A stretch of DNA of 64,000 bases from assembly GCA_014896315.1 (NCBI GenBank), contig JADBKP010000011.1, forward strand, positions 53,148-117,147, in the 5' to 3' direction. A program made the position numbers and the translations under genes. Below are positions 16,383 to 24,700 of this stretch, piece by piece; the first letter of the stretch is position 1; each line of letters starts with the position of its first letter. The stretch is from Limnochordales bacterium (GTDB lineage: Bacteria; Bacillota; Limnochordia; Limnochordales; DUMU01). Under the pieces are notes generated by a model, which saw only the letters and a list, made by a program, of their open reading frames with translations, ran no database searches and was not told the origin of the DNA.

Positions 16383-17930
16383 ATGGCAGGAGCAGGAAGT
16401 GAGGTTGACGCGGTGGACGAGAAAGTAGCGGCCGTTGCGGCTGAAGAAGTGGAGATAGATCTGCGGGAATACCTCGATATCCTGGTGCGGCGGAAGTGGG
16501 AGATCCTCCTTCTGGTGGTACTGGCACTGCTTGCAGCCGCGGTCGGTACGTACGTCAGTCCGCGGATCTACGAAGCATCTTCTACCGTCCTTATCCGGTC
16601 TTCCCAGGCCAACTCACAGCTTCCTTTTCTTTCCGAAGGCTTCCTGGCCGGGGCGAAAGACCCGTTGCAGAACTACGCGGCCATTCTCAGAAGCCGGGAG
16701 CTGGCGCGCCGGGCTGCGGCCAAGCTTGACCTGGCCAGTGATACTGCTGAGTTCGAAGCCTTCTACGATAGCATTCAGGTGCAACCGGTGCAGGGCACTG
16801 ATACCATCAAGGTGACCGTCCGCAGCCAGGACCCGGAATTCGCACGCCGGGCCGCCAATGCCCTAGTGGAAGCCTTTCAGGAGCTCAGCCAGGAGTATAA
16901 CCGGCGTGGATCCCGCAGCGCGCTGCAGTTCATCGAGGAACAGCTACCCAAGGTTGAGCAGCAACTGCGCCAGGCCGAAGATCTGCAACTGCGCTTCCGG
17001 CAGAGCGCCCAGGTGGTCTCTCCGTCCGAAGAGACCAAGGTGCTTCTCAATAAGATAGCTGAACTGGAAACCATGCTGGCAGAGGCCGAAGTGAGCCTGC
17101 AGGAAGCGGAAGAGAACCGCCGCGAGCTGGAGAAACAGTTGGCCGAACAGCCGCAGACGTTGATTACGGCCAGGCAGATCGCGGACAATCCGATGATCCA
17201 GTACTACAGGACTCGCCTGGCAGATCTGCAGACCCAGCTGGCCGGGGCTCAGGAACAGTACACCGCCAAACACCCCCGGGTGCTGGATTTACAAGCCCAG
17301 ATCGAACAGGTTCGGGAACAGCTCAACCGGGAGGTAGCCAAGGTCATTCCCAGCGAGACCGAGTCGCTAAACCCGGTATATCAGGCACTGTTGCAGAAGC
17401 TTCTCAGCGTACAGGCGGATATCCTGGCCCTGGAGGCCCGTCGCAATGCTCTCACCGTCCTTATTCAGCAGAATGATGCGTTGCTCAACGGCCTGCCTCA
17501 GAAGGAGCTGGAACTCGCCCGCCTGACCCGAGACGTGGAGGTCAACGAGCAGGTTTACATGATGCTCCGCACAAAGTACGAAGAGATGCGCATTGCTGAA
17601 AACATGCAGACATCCGATGTATGGGTGATCGATCCGGCCGTCTTGCCGACCGCTCCTGTCAGCCCTCGTCCCGTGCTGAACATGGCCATCGCGCTGGTAC
17701 TGGGGCTCTTTGCCGGCGTCGGAGTAGTCTTCCTGCTCGAGTTCCTCGACACCACCCTGAAGACGCAGGAAGACGTGGAGCGGGAGTTGCAGTTACCGGT
17801 GCTGGGGCTGATTCCGTCCATGGAGGAGTTCGCTGAGCCGGTGGCCGGGAGGGCGGGTACGATCATCCTGCCCTGGCGCAGGTGGTTCAAAGGCGTGGCC
17901 GGACGGGCTGCGGGACGAAAGGGGCAGTAG
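16383..17930 (+). CDS. Wzz/GNVR-type polysaccharide co-polymerase
   Basis: A 515-residue chain-length determinant protein of the BY-kinase-activating class. The Wzz domain begins at EIDLREYLDILVRRKWEIL, with a first membrane segment at about 35-55. A long periplasmic coiled coil (about 170-390) contains the GNVR-like region (ELELARLTRDVEVNEQVYMML). The second membrane segment, PVLNMAIALVLGLFAGVGVV, near residues 435-460, is followed by a cytoplasmic tail (DTTLKTQEDVERELQLPVLG) that in homologues activates the partner kinase. ATG 16383 has GGAG only one base away; GTG 16413, preceded by AGGAAGTGAGG, is an alternative. It controls polymer length and couples synthesis to export, here next to SLBB export and kinase genes. 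Confidence 0.9.
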   Translation: MAGAGSEVDAVDEKVAAVAAEEVEIDLREYLDILVRRKWEILLLVVLALLAAAVGTYVSPRIYEASSTVLIRSSQANSQLPFLSEGFLAGAKDPLQNYAAILRSRELARRAAAKLDLASDTAEFEAFYDSIQVQPVQGTDTIKVTVRSQDPEFARRAANALVEAFQELSQEYNRRGSRSALQFIEEQLPKVEQQLRQAEDLQLRFRQSAQVVSPSEETKVLLNKIAELETMLAEAEVSLQEAEENRRELEKQLAEQPQTLITARQIADNPMIQYYRTRLADLQTQLAGAQEQYTAKHPRVLDLQAQIEQVREQLNREVAKVIPSETESLNPVYQALLQKLLSVQADILALEARRNALTVLIQQNDALLNGLPQKELELARLTRDVEVNEQVYMMLRTKYEEMRIAENMQTSDVWVIDPAVLPTAPVSPRPVLNMAIALVLGLFAGVGVVFLLEFLDTTLKTQEDVERELQLPVLGLIPSMEEFAEPVAGRAGTIILPWRRWFKGVAGRAAGRKGQ

Positions 17931-17932
17931 AG

Positions 17933-18709
17933 GTGCCTTCCAGCAAAGAGATGCTGATTGTTCACCATTCGCCGAAATCGCCGGTAGCCGAGGCGTACCG
18001 GACGCTCCGGACGAACATTCAATTTACGGCGCTGGGAGGGAAAGTGCAGGTCTTGCTGATCACCAGCGCCGGGCCTGATGAAGGGAAGACCACCACTCTG
18101 GCCAATCTGGGTGTCGCGCTGGCCCAGTCGGGAAGCCGGGTGTTGATCGTCAATGCTGACCTGCGCCGTCCGGCGCTGCACAGGATACTAGGACGGCACG
18201 AACGCATCGGCCTGACGAATGTGCTCCTCGGGACGATGACACTCGAGGCGGCAATCCAGGATACCGAGGTACCTAATCTGTACTACATGGGGTCGGGCCC
18301 GCTGCCGCCCAACCCGTCGGAGCTGCTGGGATCCGAAGCCATGGTGGAGCTGATCGGGCGGCTGCGCAGCCTTTATGACATGGTCCTCTTTGACTGTCCC
18401 CCGGTGGTGGCCATCACCGATGCGGCCGTACTTGCGCCGCGGGTCGACGGTGTGCTGCTGGTAGTCCGGGCCGGTCATACCGAGCGGCAGGCCGCCCGGC
18501 AGGCCCGGATCAACCTGCAGCGAGTTGGGGCCCGGATCCTCGGGGTCGTCTTGAACGACGTGGAGATGCGCAGCGGGCGGTACGGTTATTATTACTATTA
18601 CTACTATCGCGACTCCCAGCGGGAGGCCGCATCCGATAGCGATGCTGCTCACAGGGAAGTAGCGGCGACAGCTCAGGCACCGGAGGAGTCGGGAGAAAAG
18701 AGAAGATGA
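17933..18709 (+). CDS. CpsD/CapB-family tyrosine-protein kinase (BY-kinase)
   Basis: A 258-residue bacterial tyrosine kinase that autophosphorylates on a C-terminal tyrosine cluster and controls polysaccharide assembly. Walker A is SAGPDEGKTT (about residue 45), Walker A' VLIVNADLRRP and Walker B MVLFDCPPV. Near the end YGYYYYYYYR places eight tyrosines in nine residues (18581-18607), the expected phosphorylation cluster, unusually dense. GTG 17933 is chosen, two bases after the Wzz stop; ATG 17951 is an alternative. The catalytic part is separate from its membrane activator, the Firmicutes arrangement, unlike the fused Proteobacterial Wzc. The stop overlaps the phosphatase start by ATGA, so kinase and phosphatase are coupled. 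Confidence 0.93.
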   Translation: MPSSKEMLIVHHSPKSPVAEAYRTLRTNIQFTALGGKVQVLLITSAGPDEGKTTTLANLGVALAQSGSRVLIVNADLRRPALHRILGRHERIGLTNVLLGTMTLEAAIQDTEVPNLYYMGSGPLPPNPSELLGSEAMVELIGRLRSLYDMVLFDCPPVVAITDAAVLAPRVDGVLLVVRAGHTERQAARQARINLQRVGARILGVVLNDVEMRSGRYGYYYYYYYRDSQREAASDSDAAHREVAATAQAPEESGEKRR

Positions 18710-19560
18710 CCGGTACCTCGCCTCGAGTAGATTTTCATTGCCATATACTCCCCGGAATAGACGATGGAGCGGCGACAATGGAGGAAGCCCTGACGATGGC
18801 CCGGCTTGCCGCGGCCGATGGAACGGGCACTATTGTTGCCACCCCTCATGCGCTACACAGCCGTTTCCGACCAGAGCAGGAGGCGGTAGCGGAGGCGTTC
18901 AACCGGCTATCTGCCGCACTGGCGGAAAACCGGATCCCTCTTCGGCTGCAACAAGCTGCCGAGGTCTCTTTCGCCCCCGACCTGCGGACGCAGCTTGAGG
19001 CTCACCCGGAGCTGACGGTAAACGGGCAGGGCAGGTACGTGCTGACGGAGTTACCGTTTGTGGGCTATCCGACCTACGTCACGGAGGTCTGCTTCGACCT
19101 GCTGCTCCATGGAATAGTGCCCATAATCGCCCACCCCGAGCGCAGCCAGCACCTCCAGCAGCACCCGCACCTGTTGTACGAACTGGTAGCCCAGGGGGTG
19201 ATGGTCCAGGTCAATGCGGGCAGCTTGCTTGGGCAGTTTGGGCCCGAGGCAGAGGCAGCAGCCCGTCTCTTCGTGCGCCACCGCATGGTGCATCTCCTGG
19301 GCAGTGACGCCCACAATTCCCAAAAGCGTCCTCCCGTTCTCCAGGAGGCCGCCTCGGTAGTAGCCGAGCTGGGGGGCGAAGAGTTGGCGCGCAATGTCAC
19401 TGTTTTGTGGCCCGGAGATATTCTTGCAGGAATTTATGTTCAAGTTGCCGAACCGATTCCGATAAAGTACCACGGTCCGATACGGAGTTCGGGCCGTCCC
19501 GTTGGGCTTTGGCAGCGCATCAAGGCACGCTGGGGCGCCAACGCTTCGTCGGGGGGATAA
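18706..19560 (+). CDS. CpsB/CapC-type PHP-fold tyrosine phosphatase
   Basis: A 284-residue manganese-dependent phosphatase of the PHP superfamily that would dephosphorylate the BY-kinase encoded upstream. The metal-binding N-terminal motif VDFHCHILPGIDDGA is at residues 7-21. Further metal or catalytic motifs are ATPHAL (near 45), the Glu in AAEVSF, IIAHPER (near 138) and LLGSDAHN (near 200). Usual CpsB length is 240-260, with about 30 extra residues at the C-terminus (PIPIKYHGPIRSSGRPVG). The ATG overlaps the kinase stop (ATGA). The kinase-phosphatase pair cycles phosphorylation of the Tyr tail to regulate capsule or EPS length. Confidence 0.92.
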   Translation: MTGTSPRVDFHCHILPGIDDGAATMEEALTMARLAAADGTGTIVATPHALHSRFRPEQEAVAEAFNRLSAALAENRIPLRLQQAAEVSFAPDLRTQLEAHPELTVNGQGRYVLTELPFVGYPTYVTEVCFDLLLHGIVPIIAHPERSQHLQQHPHLLYELVAQGVMVQVNAGSLLGQFGPEAEAAARLFVRHRMVHLLGSDAHNSQKRPPVLQEAASVVAELGGEELARNVTVLWPGDILAGIYVQVAEPIPIKYHGPIRSSGRPVGLWQRIKARWGANASSGG

Positions 19561-19597
19561 GGGCGGCCCGGCCCCGATCAGGGAGGGGAGCCGGCAC

Positions 19598-21232
19598 TTG
19601 GTCCGGGCGGCAGCAAGATCAGGGTGGTTCGGCCGCAGGATGTCCGCGCTACACCTGCCTGTTGCTGCGGCTCTGCTAGTCGCTGCGCTGGTAAGCCCTG
19701 CGACGGCTGATGCCGGCGAGAAGGAGCTCGAGGAGGAGAAGCCGGCGGTCGAGATATCCACCGTTATCCGGTTTACCCCCGTTGAGGAGAGATGGGTAGG
19801 CGGGGAATCTCCTTTTCTCTGGCTAAACCAGGGCGGCACCCCTTCCTGGGTACCCTGGGTACGTCCATCTCCCACTACGCTAACAGAGGAGGAGCGCGAG
19901 AGCTCCGGCCTGGGCGGTCTTATCCGCCGCTGGCTGGACGCTCTCGTCGAGTCCGGCTTCCGGAAGGAGCCCTTCTGGTCGCTTGCCAACGGTCAGGTCC
20001 GCCCGTACCTGGGCCGGGCCGCGGTCGACTGGGGCCCGGGGCAGTTCGGTCAACTGGCACCCGCAAGCTCAACGCCCCTCGACTGGTTGCTCTTTGATTA
20101 CAGCCAGTCCACGCTCCGTTACCGGCAGGGTGTTGCTGCCGTCGATTGGAGTTCCGACCGCTACCTTCTGGCCCACCGGCTCGAATGGGACTTGGGCGAC
20201 TCTCCCATCCGGGTGGGAATCTCCGAATGCATGACGATAAACCCGGGGTTTCACTTCCACCCCGGTTATCTGGTTCCGTTTACCCCCTACTCCTTCTGGA
20301 GCTGGCTTGACCGGCGAACCAACCCTGATCAGGAGCTTTACGTCGATGGGACTTTGGGCTTCGACCTGCAGATGCGTCTGCCCAACGGGCAGTTCTACAG
20401 CGAGATCGTTTTTGGTGATCGGTCGGCGGTCCTGCCAGACGGGAGAAGCTGGGAAAGGTTGAAGCAGGCTGCCGACGCTCTCTTCCCGCCCTCTGCCTGG
20501 CTTGTGGGGTGGTCCTGGGAGTTGCGCACGGCCGAAAGCGAGGCTTCCGCCGTGCGACCTAGATTGCAGATAGAGTATGCCCATGCAGGTCCCCAGGCCT
20601 ATCAGGATGTCAACAGAGCCAGCGCCTTGTCGGTGGGGGGCCGGCCCCCGGGGTACTGGCTTGGGCCTGACAGCGACATGCTGGTAGTACACCTGGGATG
20701 GACCGAGATCCGGCCGTTACGACTACCATCGTGGGTGATGCCCGGATACAGTGGGGAAGGCGCCGAGGGTGCGGGGCCGGAGCAGGAGGCGGTAAGTGAA
20801 CCAGAGGTTGTGATCGGGCTGGGACAGCCGGTCGCCTGGGAGTTGTCGGTGGGTCGTGAGGAGATTGAGAATGCGGTTGCCCGGATGGCCAACGGCGATG
20901 GGACGGGCGTGGAGTTAGTCCCGGTTACGGCGGTGGCGAAAGGTACACAGCCTGCCGGCGGCGATGAGGGCCAGAAGGTAACGGTGCCGGCAACCGTTTC
21001 GACTTACGGCGAGGTTCGTTTCACCCGGCGGGGAGCGAGCGAGAGTGCCGGAGAGGGTGCCGGCTCAGAGAAGAGCGTCCGAGTGGCGGTGGGCCAAACT
21101 CTCAACTGGAACGAGGTAAAGGTGGACATTCAACTGGGAATCGAACGGACTGTCAACCGCGGCAGCCGCCCGGGCGCTCAAGACACGGGACTGGTCGCCG
21201 AGGTGAAGATCACCATCCCTCTGGGCTCTTGA
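19598..21232 (+). CDS. Wzi-like capsule assembly outer-membrane protein
   Basis: A 544-residue exported protein resembling the capsule assembly Wzi family, barrels that anchor capsule at the surface. The start is a TTG at 19598, seven bases after GGGAGGGGAG, giving a basic n-region and the signal core ALHLPVAAALLVAALVSPATA; ATG 19640 would remove the charged part. The body has the family-like segment GRAAVDWGPGQFGQL with a following APAS.PLDW..FD, aromatic-rich strands such as HLEWDLG-type and FTPYSFWSWLDRR, and near the end VRVAVGQTLNWNEVKVDIQLGIERT then VAEVKITIPLGS. It follows the kinase/phosphatase genes on the same strand. Wzi assignment is by overall pattern, not by a full alignment. 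Confidence 0.7.
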   Translation: MVRAAARSGWFGRRMSALHLPVAAALLVAALVSPATADAGEKELEEEKPAVEISTVIRFTPVEERWVGGESPFLWLNQGGTPSWVPWVRPSPTTLTEEERESSGLGGLIRRWLDALVESGFRKEPFWSLANGQVRPYLGRAAVDWGPGQFGQLAPASSTPLDWLLFDYSQSTLRYRQGVAAVDWSSDRYLLAHRLEWDLGDSPIRVGISECMTINPGFHFHPGYLVPFTPYSFWSWLDRRTNPDQELYVDGTLGFDLQMRLPNGQFYSEIVFGDRSAVLPDGRSWERLKQAADALFPPSAWLVGWSWELRTAESEASAVRPRLQIEYAHAGPQAYQDVNRASALSVGGRPPGYWLGPDSDMLVVHLGWTEIRPLRLPSWVMPGYSGEGAEGAGPEQEAVSEPEVVIGLGQPVAWELSVGREEIENAVARMANGDGTGVELVPVTAVAKGTQPAGGDEGQKVTVPATVSTYGEVRFTRRGASESAGEGAGSEKSVRVAVGQTLNWNEVKVDIQLGIERTVNRGSRPGAQDTGLVAEVKITIPLGS

Positions 21233-21257
21233 CTGATGCCGGCTCACCTCCACATGG

Positions 21258-21509
21258 CTAGCCGTTAGTTACTTTGGCTACCATCATCACCTCTCGTCCC
21301 TGGCGCACGGCCTCCTCGTACATTTGGCGAAGGGCACTCCAGAGCTGATCGGGCTTTCCGTTCAAAGTGGTACTGATTGGGCCGATCTCATAGCTGATCT
21401 CATATTTCGCCAGCGTTTTGAGGCTGTTGTTGATGATCTCATCTGAATTGGTCACCTCAAGCGGGAGGATGGTGACCTCGCACTGCAAATTGTCGGTTTC
21501 CATCCTCAT
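21258..21509 (-). CDS. MTH1187/DUF77-family thiamine-binding protein
   Basis: An 83-residue small protein of the MTH1187/YkoF-like ferredoxin-fold family, members of which bind thiamine or related pyrimidines. Visible features are the first strand CEVTILPLEV, the helix SDEIINNSLKTLAKY, then YEIGPISTTLNGKPDQLWSA, which matches the family pattern (yel.p.gT.leG..d.v), and the last strand VMMVAKVTN. ATG 21509 or 21503 follows GGGGAAG; the frame is open further upstream but without a ribosome-binding site. It is convergent with the Wzi-like gene (25-base gap) and downstream of spmB on its strand. A role in thiamine salvage fits with the thiamine pyrophosphokinase at 37941, though they are far apart. 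Confidence 0.8.
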   Translation of the reverse strand: MRMETDNLQCEVTILPLEVTNSDEIINNSLKTLAKYEISYEIGPISTTLNGKPDQLWSALRQMYEEAVRQGREVMMVAKVTNG

Positions 21510-21635
21510 CTTCCCCTTTCCGTGTCGTCCCTTGTGTCTTACGTGTGCGAGCAGGCATGGTCGTACAGTAGTGTGGACCCGGCCGCGCGTTTCCATACGG
21601 CACGGGGCAGGAGCGAAGCGTCTGGGGGTTCAAGT

Positions 21636-22154
21636 TCAAAACGGCCAGTGATAGGCGAGATAAACGGCGACTGCAAAACCGACCAGGTCCCCCACCAGGG
21701 CGATGGGCAAGGCCCGTCTGGTTTCGCGAACGCCAGCCGCGCCCGTATATACGGTAAGGACGTAGAACGTGGTGTCGCTGCTTCCCTGCATGATGGAAGC
21801 CATTCGCCCCACGAGGCTGTCGGGGCCGTATGTCTGGAGGATTTGCGTTATTACCCCCAGCGAGGCGCTGCCCGAGAGAGGCCGTACTATGAGCAACGGC
21901 AGGAGCGGAGCGGGGATACCGGTCCGGGATAGCAGCGGATCGAGAAGCCTGGTCACCCAGCTGAGCATTCCCGACTCCTGGACCAGCCCTAACGCAAGAT
22001 AGATGGCGAGAATGTAAGGGACAAGGTTATACACAAGCACCAGACCTTGCTGGGCGCCTTCGACGAAAGCCTCCAGAACATTAACACCCCGGCGCAAAGC
22101 CGAGAGGAAGACGATCACAATCAGGCCTGGCAGAAGCCAAGCGGCGACGTTCAT
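21636..22154 (-). CDS. spmB: Spore maturation protein SpmB
   Basis: A 172-residue membrane protein with a nucleoside-recognition (Gate) domain, partner of SpmA. In Bacillus the pair is needed for full dehydration of the spore core and heat resistance. Hydrophobic segments at about 4-20, 35-58, 75-95, 115-140 and 150-170 are visible, with the conserved RPLSGSASLGVITQI (near residue 83) and MQGSSDTTFYVLTVY (near 115). The start ATG overlaps the spmA stop by four bases. Length matches the family (about 175). The gene supports an endospore-forming host. Confidence 0.93.
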   Translation of the reverse strand: MNVAAWLLPGLIVIVFLSALRRGVNVLEAFVEGAQQGLVLVYNLVPYILAIYLALGLVQESGMLSWVTRLLDPLLSRTGIPAPLLPLLIVRPLSGSASLGVITQILQTYGPDSLVGRMASIMQGSSDTTFYVLTVYTGAAGVRETRRALPIALVGDLVGFAVAVYLAYHWPF

Positions 22155-22828
22155 CGGGCCTGCCTCCTGCCGGCCGGGGATGGTAGCGTTCTGGGAACCG
22201 CCGGCCCGGTACGGCGATGGTCCGGACCGGGCTTGCCCCGCAGCTGGCCGGTACCCTGCTCGAGACGCCGCCAGAGGATGTCGATGGTCAGGACGGTGGC
22301 TGTGGCTGCCAGCGAAGCGAGGGCGGCCGGGAAGGCGATGGCCGCCGGTTGAGCCGCTCCGGTAGCCGCCCGCAGCGCGATGGCCGTCGCGGGTATGGCG
22401 GTTACGCAGGCGCTGTTGAGGACGAGGAAGGTGGTCATGGCCGGAGTGATGCGGCCGGGGGTAGGAGAGCTCTTGCCCAGTTCCCGCATGGCCTGCAGCC
22501 CGAAAGGGGTGGCGGCGTTGCTCAACCCAAGGAAGTTGGCGGTCAGATTTATGGCGATGGGGGCGAGGGCGGGGTGATCCTGGGGGAGACCGGGGAAAAG
22601 CCTCCGCAAGAGGGGTGAGAGGAGCCTGGCCACGCCGGTGAGCAGGCCGGTCCGTTCGGCAATCCGGCTGATGCCAAGCCACAGGATCACCACTGCCAGC
22701 AGGTCAAATGTAGCCTGGAGGCCGCTTTTGGCCTGAGTGATCAGGGTGGTGGTGATCCGGTCAGGAGATCCTCCCAGGGCCATCGCCGCGATGCCGGCCA
22801 GCATGAGAAAGGCCCAGACGAGCGCCAC
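22151..22828 (-). CDS. spmA: Spore maturation protein SpmA
   Basis: A 225-residue membrane protein, first gene of the spmAB pair, also with a Gate domain. Characteristic segments are LAVVILWLGISRIAERTGL, LAPIAINLTANFLGLSNAAT and TTFLVLNSACVTAIPATAIAL, where the N-L-xA-N-x-LGLxNAATP pattern is diagnostic. GTG 22828 lies five bases after AGGAGGGG on the minus strand and removes a non-conserved upstream extension. The C-terminal 35 residues are Arg/Pro-rich and extend past the usual end before overlapping spmB. The gene is divergent from the CDP-alcohol phosphotransferase gene. Confidence 0.93.
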   Translation of the reverse strand: MALVWAFLMLAGIAAMALGGSPDRITTTLITQAKSGLQATFDLLAVVILWLGISRIAERTGLLTGVARLLSPLLRRLFPGLPQDHPALAPIAINLTANFLGLSNAATPFGLQAMRELGKSSPTPGRITPAMTTFLVLNSACVTAIPATAIALRAATGAAQPAAIAFPAALASLAATATVLTIDILWRRLEQGTGQLRGKPGPDHRRTGPAVPRTLPSPAGRRQAR

Positions 22829-22947
22829 AACATCCCCTCCTACACCGATCGTCTTCGCGATCCTCTTCGAAGGGTATGAGAAGTGCCGGCCTGGCATGCC
22901 GCCGCCCGCCTAGCCGGGAGAGCGGAAACGTTTATCTTCACCGTAGA

Positions 22948-23727
22948 ATGAAGCAGGGGAAAGCTTTATTGCTGCTGAACCAAGATCAAGAACATCTGGG
23001 GGGTCGGCCGTTGGATACAAGGCAGCAGTTGGGGCACGATGTCATCAATAAGCAGGCTAAAACGGGGCTCCGACGGGATTGGACTGGCCGGGAAGAGTCC
23101 TTTCGCGATAACCTGCTGGGGACACTGCTCGATCGGTTGCCAGCCGGTCTTGAGCCCGACCATCTTACCCGGGCCCGGCTGGGGCTGGTGCTGATCGCAG
23201 CTGCAGACTACCTGCTTCGCCGAAGCTTCCGTGATCATCTTGTTCTGATAGGGGCGGCTCTTGTTACGGACCTGATTGACGGGCCGCTGGCGAGGCGGCG
23301 GGGAAAGGTTCACGCCGAAGGCGCCCGCCTGGACCAGCGAGCGGATACACTGCTTGGCGCATGGCTCGGACTCCTGACGCTCTGGACCGCTGCCGCGCCG
23401 CTCTGGCTCCTCGCCCTGATTGCCGGCAGCCAGCTCCTGGTCTGGACGGCAGAACTACACCGTCATCGTCTCCTGGGTGCTGCTGCGCCAGCTCTTTCGG
23501 GCCTGGCTATCGGAGTGGCACCGCCCCGTCCCAACCTGGCCGGAAGGCTGCAATTCACCTTCGTCGTGGCCGGTTTCCTCAGCCTGCTGGCGGATGCCCA
23601 CCTTGGGTGGCCCTTGCGGACGGTGGGTATACGAATCCTGGCCTTTGGCGCGGTTCCTGCCGCTATGGTGCAAGCTTACGCCTTCTTTGCGGACGTTCCG
23701 ACCCGGTTCACCCAGAGCTCGAGTTAG
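22948..23727 (+). CDS. CDP-alcohol phosphatidyltransferase family protein
   Basis: About 259 residues, an integral-membrane enzyme that would transfer a phosphatidyl group from CDP-diacylglycerol to an alcohol such as glycerol-3-phosphate, serine or inositol. The whole CDP-OH-P signature D-x2-D-G-x2-A-R-x8-G-x3-D-x3-D is present, from TDLIDGPLARR through HAEGARLDQRADT, followed by several hydrophobic helices (LLGAWLGLLTLWTAAAPLWLL and others). The start is uncertain: ATG 22948 lacks a ribosome-binding site, whereas TTG 23011 is preceded by GGGGGG. The alcohol acceptor cannot be read. It stands alone, divergent from spmA and followed by a RidA-family gene 37 bases on. Confidence 0.82.
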   Translation: MKQGKALLLLNQDQEHLGGRPLDTRQQLGHDVINKQAKTGLRRDWTGREESFRDNLLGTLLDRLPAGLEPDHLTRARLGLVLIAAADYLLRRSFRDHLVLIGAALVTDLIDGPLARRRGKVHAEGARLDQRADTLLGAWLGLLTLWTAAAPLWLLALIAGSQLLVWTAELHRHRLLGAAAPALSGLAIGVAPPRPNLAGRLQFTFVVAGFLSLLADAHLGWPLRTVGIRILAFGAVPAAMVQAYAFFADVPTRFTQSSS

Positions 23728-23764
23728 ATGCCTGGCAGTACTGCAAAGGAGCTGTAGTTGAGGG

Positions 23765-24229
23765 ATGGGAATTCGTGAACGGTTGAAAGAGCTTAGTATC
23801 GAACTTCCTCCCACTCCGCCGGCGCTGGGGGCATATCTTCCGGCGGTACGAGTGGGAGAGTGGGTTTACACTTCCGGTCAACTCCCGCTGGTAGGAGGGG
23901 TTCTTCAGGTACGGGGCAGGTTGGGTCAGGAGCTCAGTGTGGAAGAGGGCTATCAGGCGGCCAGGGTTGCCTGCCTCAATGCGCTGGCGGCAGCAGCTGA
24001 GGTGACGGACCTTGACCTGATTGAACGGGTGGTGAAGGTCACTGGTTACGTAGCCAGTGCCCCCGGTTTCCACCAGCAACCTGCGGTCATAAACGGTGCG
24101 TCTCAGCTCCTGCTGGACATCTTTGGGGAGGCAGGACGGCACGCCCGTGCGGCTGTGGGAGTTGCGGAGCTGCCCCAGGGAGCTCCGGTCGAGATCGAGC
24201 TGGTGCTTCTGGTCAGATCAGGAGGATGA
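23765..24229 (+). CDS. RidA/YjgF-family protein (YER057c-like subgroup)
   Basis: A 154-residue cytoplasmic protein of the RidA superfamily; archetypes hydrolyse reactive enamine/imine intermediates released by PLP enzymes. Family marks: LPPTPPALGAYLPAV then VYTSGQLPLVGG at the N-terminus, a central VEEGYQAARVACLNALAA, and HARAAVGVAELPQGAPVEIE near the C-terminus, where the Arg in HARAAVG corresponds to the conserved substrate-binding arginine. It is longer than classical RidA (about 125) and fits the subgroup with a GASQLLLDIFGE insertion. ATG 23765 is used. The enzymatic activity of this subgroup is less certain than that of RidA itself. Confidence 0.9.
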   Translation: MGIRERLKELSIELPPTPPALGAYLPAVRVGEWVYTSGQLPLVGGVLQVRGRLGQELSVEEGYQAARVACLNALAAAAEVTDLDLIERVVKVTGYVASAPGFHQQPAVINGASQLLLDIFGEAGRHARAAVGVAELPQGAPVEIELVLLVRSGG

Positions 24230-24251
24230 CGGCGGTAAAGAGATGACAAAA

Positions 24252-24289
24252 CCCTGCAACCGGTGGAACGAAACGGGCCGGTTGCAGGG
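24252..24289 (-). terminator. Rho-independent terminator for the minus-strand small gene
   Basis: A perfect 12-bp inverted repeat, CCCTGCAACCGG (24252-24263) and CCGGTTGCAGGG (24278-24289), with a 14-base loop. On the minus strand it is followed by TTTTGT. No T-run follows on plus, so it terminates the gene at 24333-24602 and supports that gene being real. Confidence 0.82.
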
Positions 24290-24332
24290 GCAATTACCGG
24301 TGCAATGCCCCGATGATAGTACCGACCTCCAG

Positions 24333-24602
24333 CTATACCTCGCCTTCGTCTTCTTCGCCGCTTTCCAGACTGCTTACGTCGTCGAAGACGAATTCAAATG
24401 TTACCACGAGGCGTCCATTCACCAGTTTGATAGATTGCCAGACATTATCAGGAGGTTGTGGAAAGCTCAGAGTGAGCTCGAAATCCTGGAATCCCTGATC
24501 ATCTTCATCCGCCGGTGGTTCGTCTTTGCCGCTCTCCCCGAAGGGTCGAAAGTTGCCGTAATTTCGCCGAAACCAGTCCCCCATGCGATTTTGATCGCTC
24601 AT
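24333..24602 (-). CDS. Small acidic protein, unknown function
   Basis: An 89-residue protein I do not recognise. It begins MSDQNRMGDWFRRNYGNF, is strongly acidic in the middle and at the end (ADEDDQGFQDFE, SLESGEEDEGEV), and has a central strand-like part (IKLVNGRLVVTFEFVFDD). A GGGGGTG six bases before the ATG and the terminator just downstream on the same strand argue that it is expressed. No cysteine, signal peptide or membrane segment is present, so it is probably cytoplasmic. Confidence 0.65.
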   Translation of the reverse strand: MSDQNRMGDWFRRNYGNFRPFGESGKDEPPADEDDQGFQDFELTLSFPQPPDNVWQSIKLVNGRLVVTFEFVFDDVSSLESGEEDEGEV

Positions 24603-24700
24603 TGCGACACCCCCAATCGAGGGGCGGGAGCGCGGCTCCGCCTCCTCACTTCGGAGCGGGTCTCAAAACAAGACGATTATACCGATGCCCCCCTCACTTG

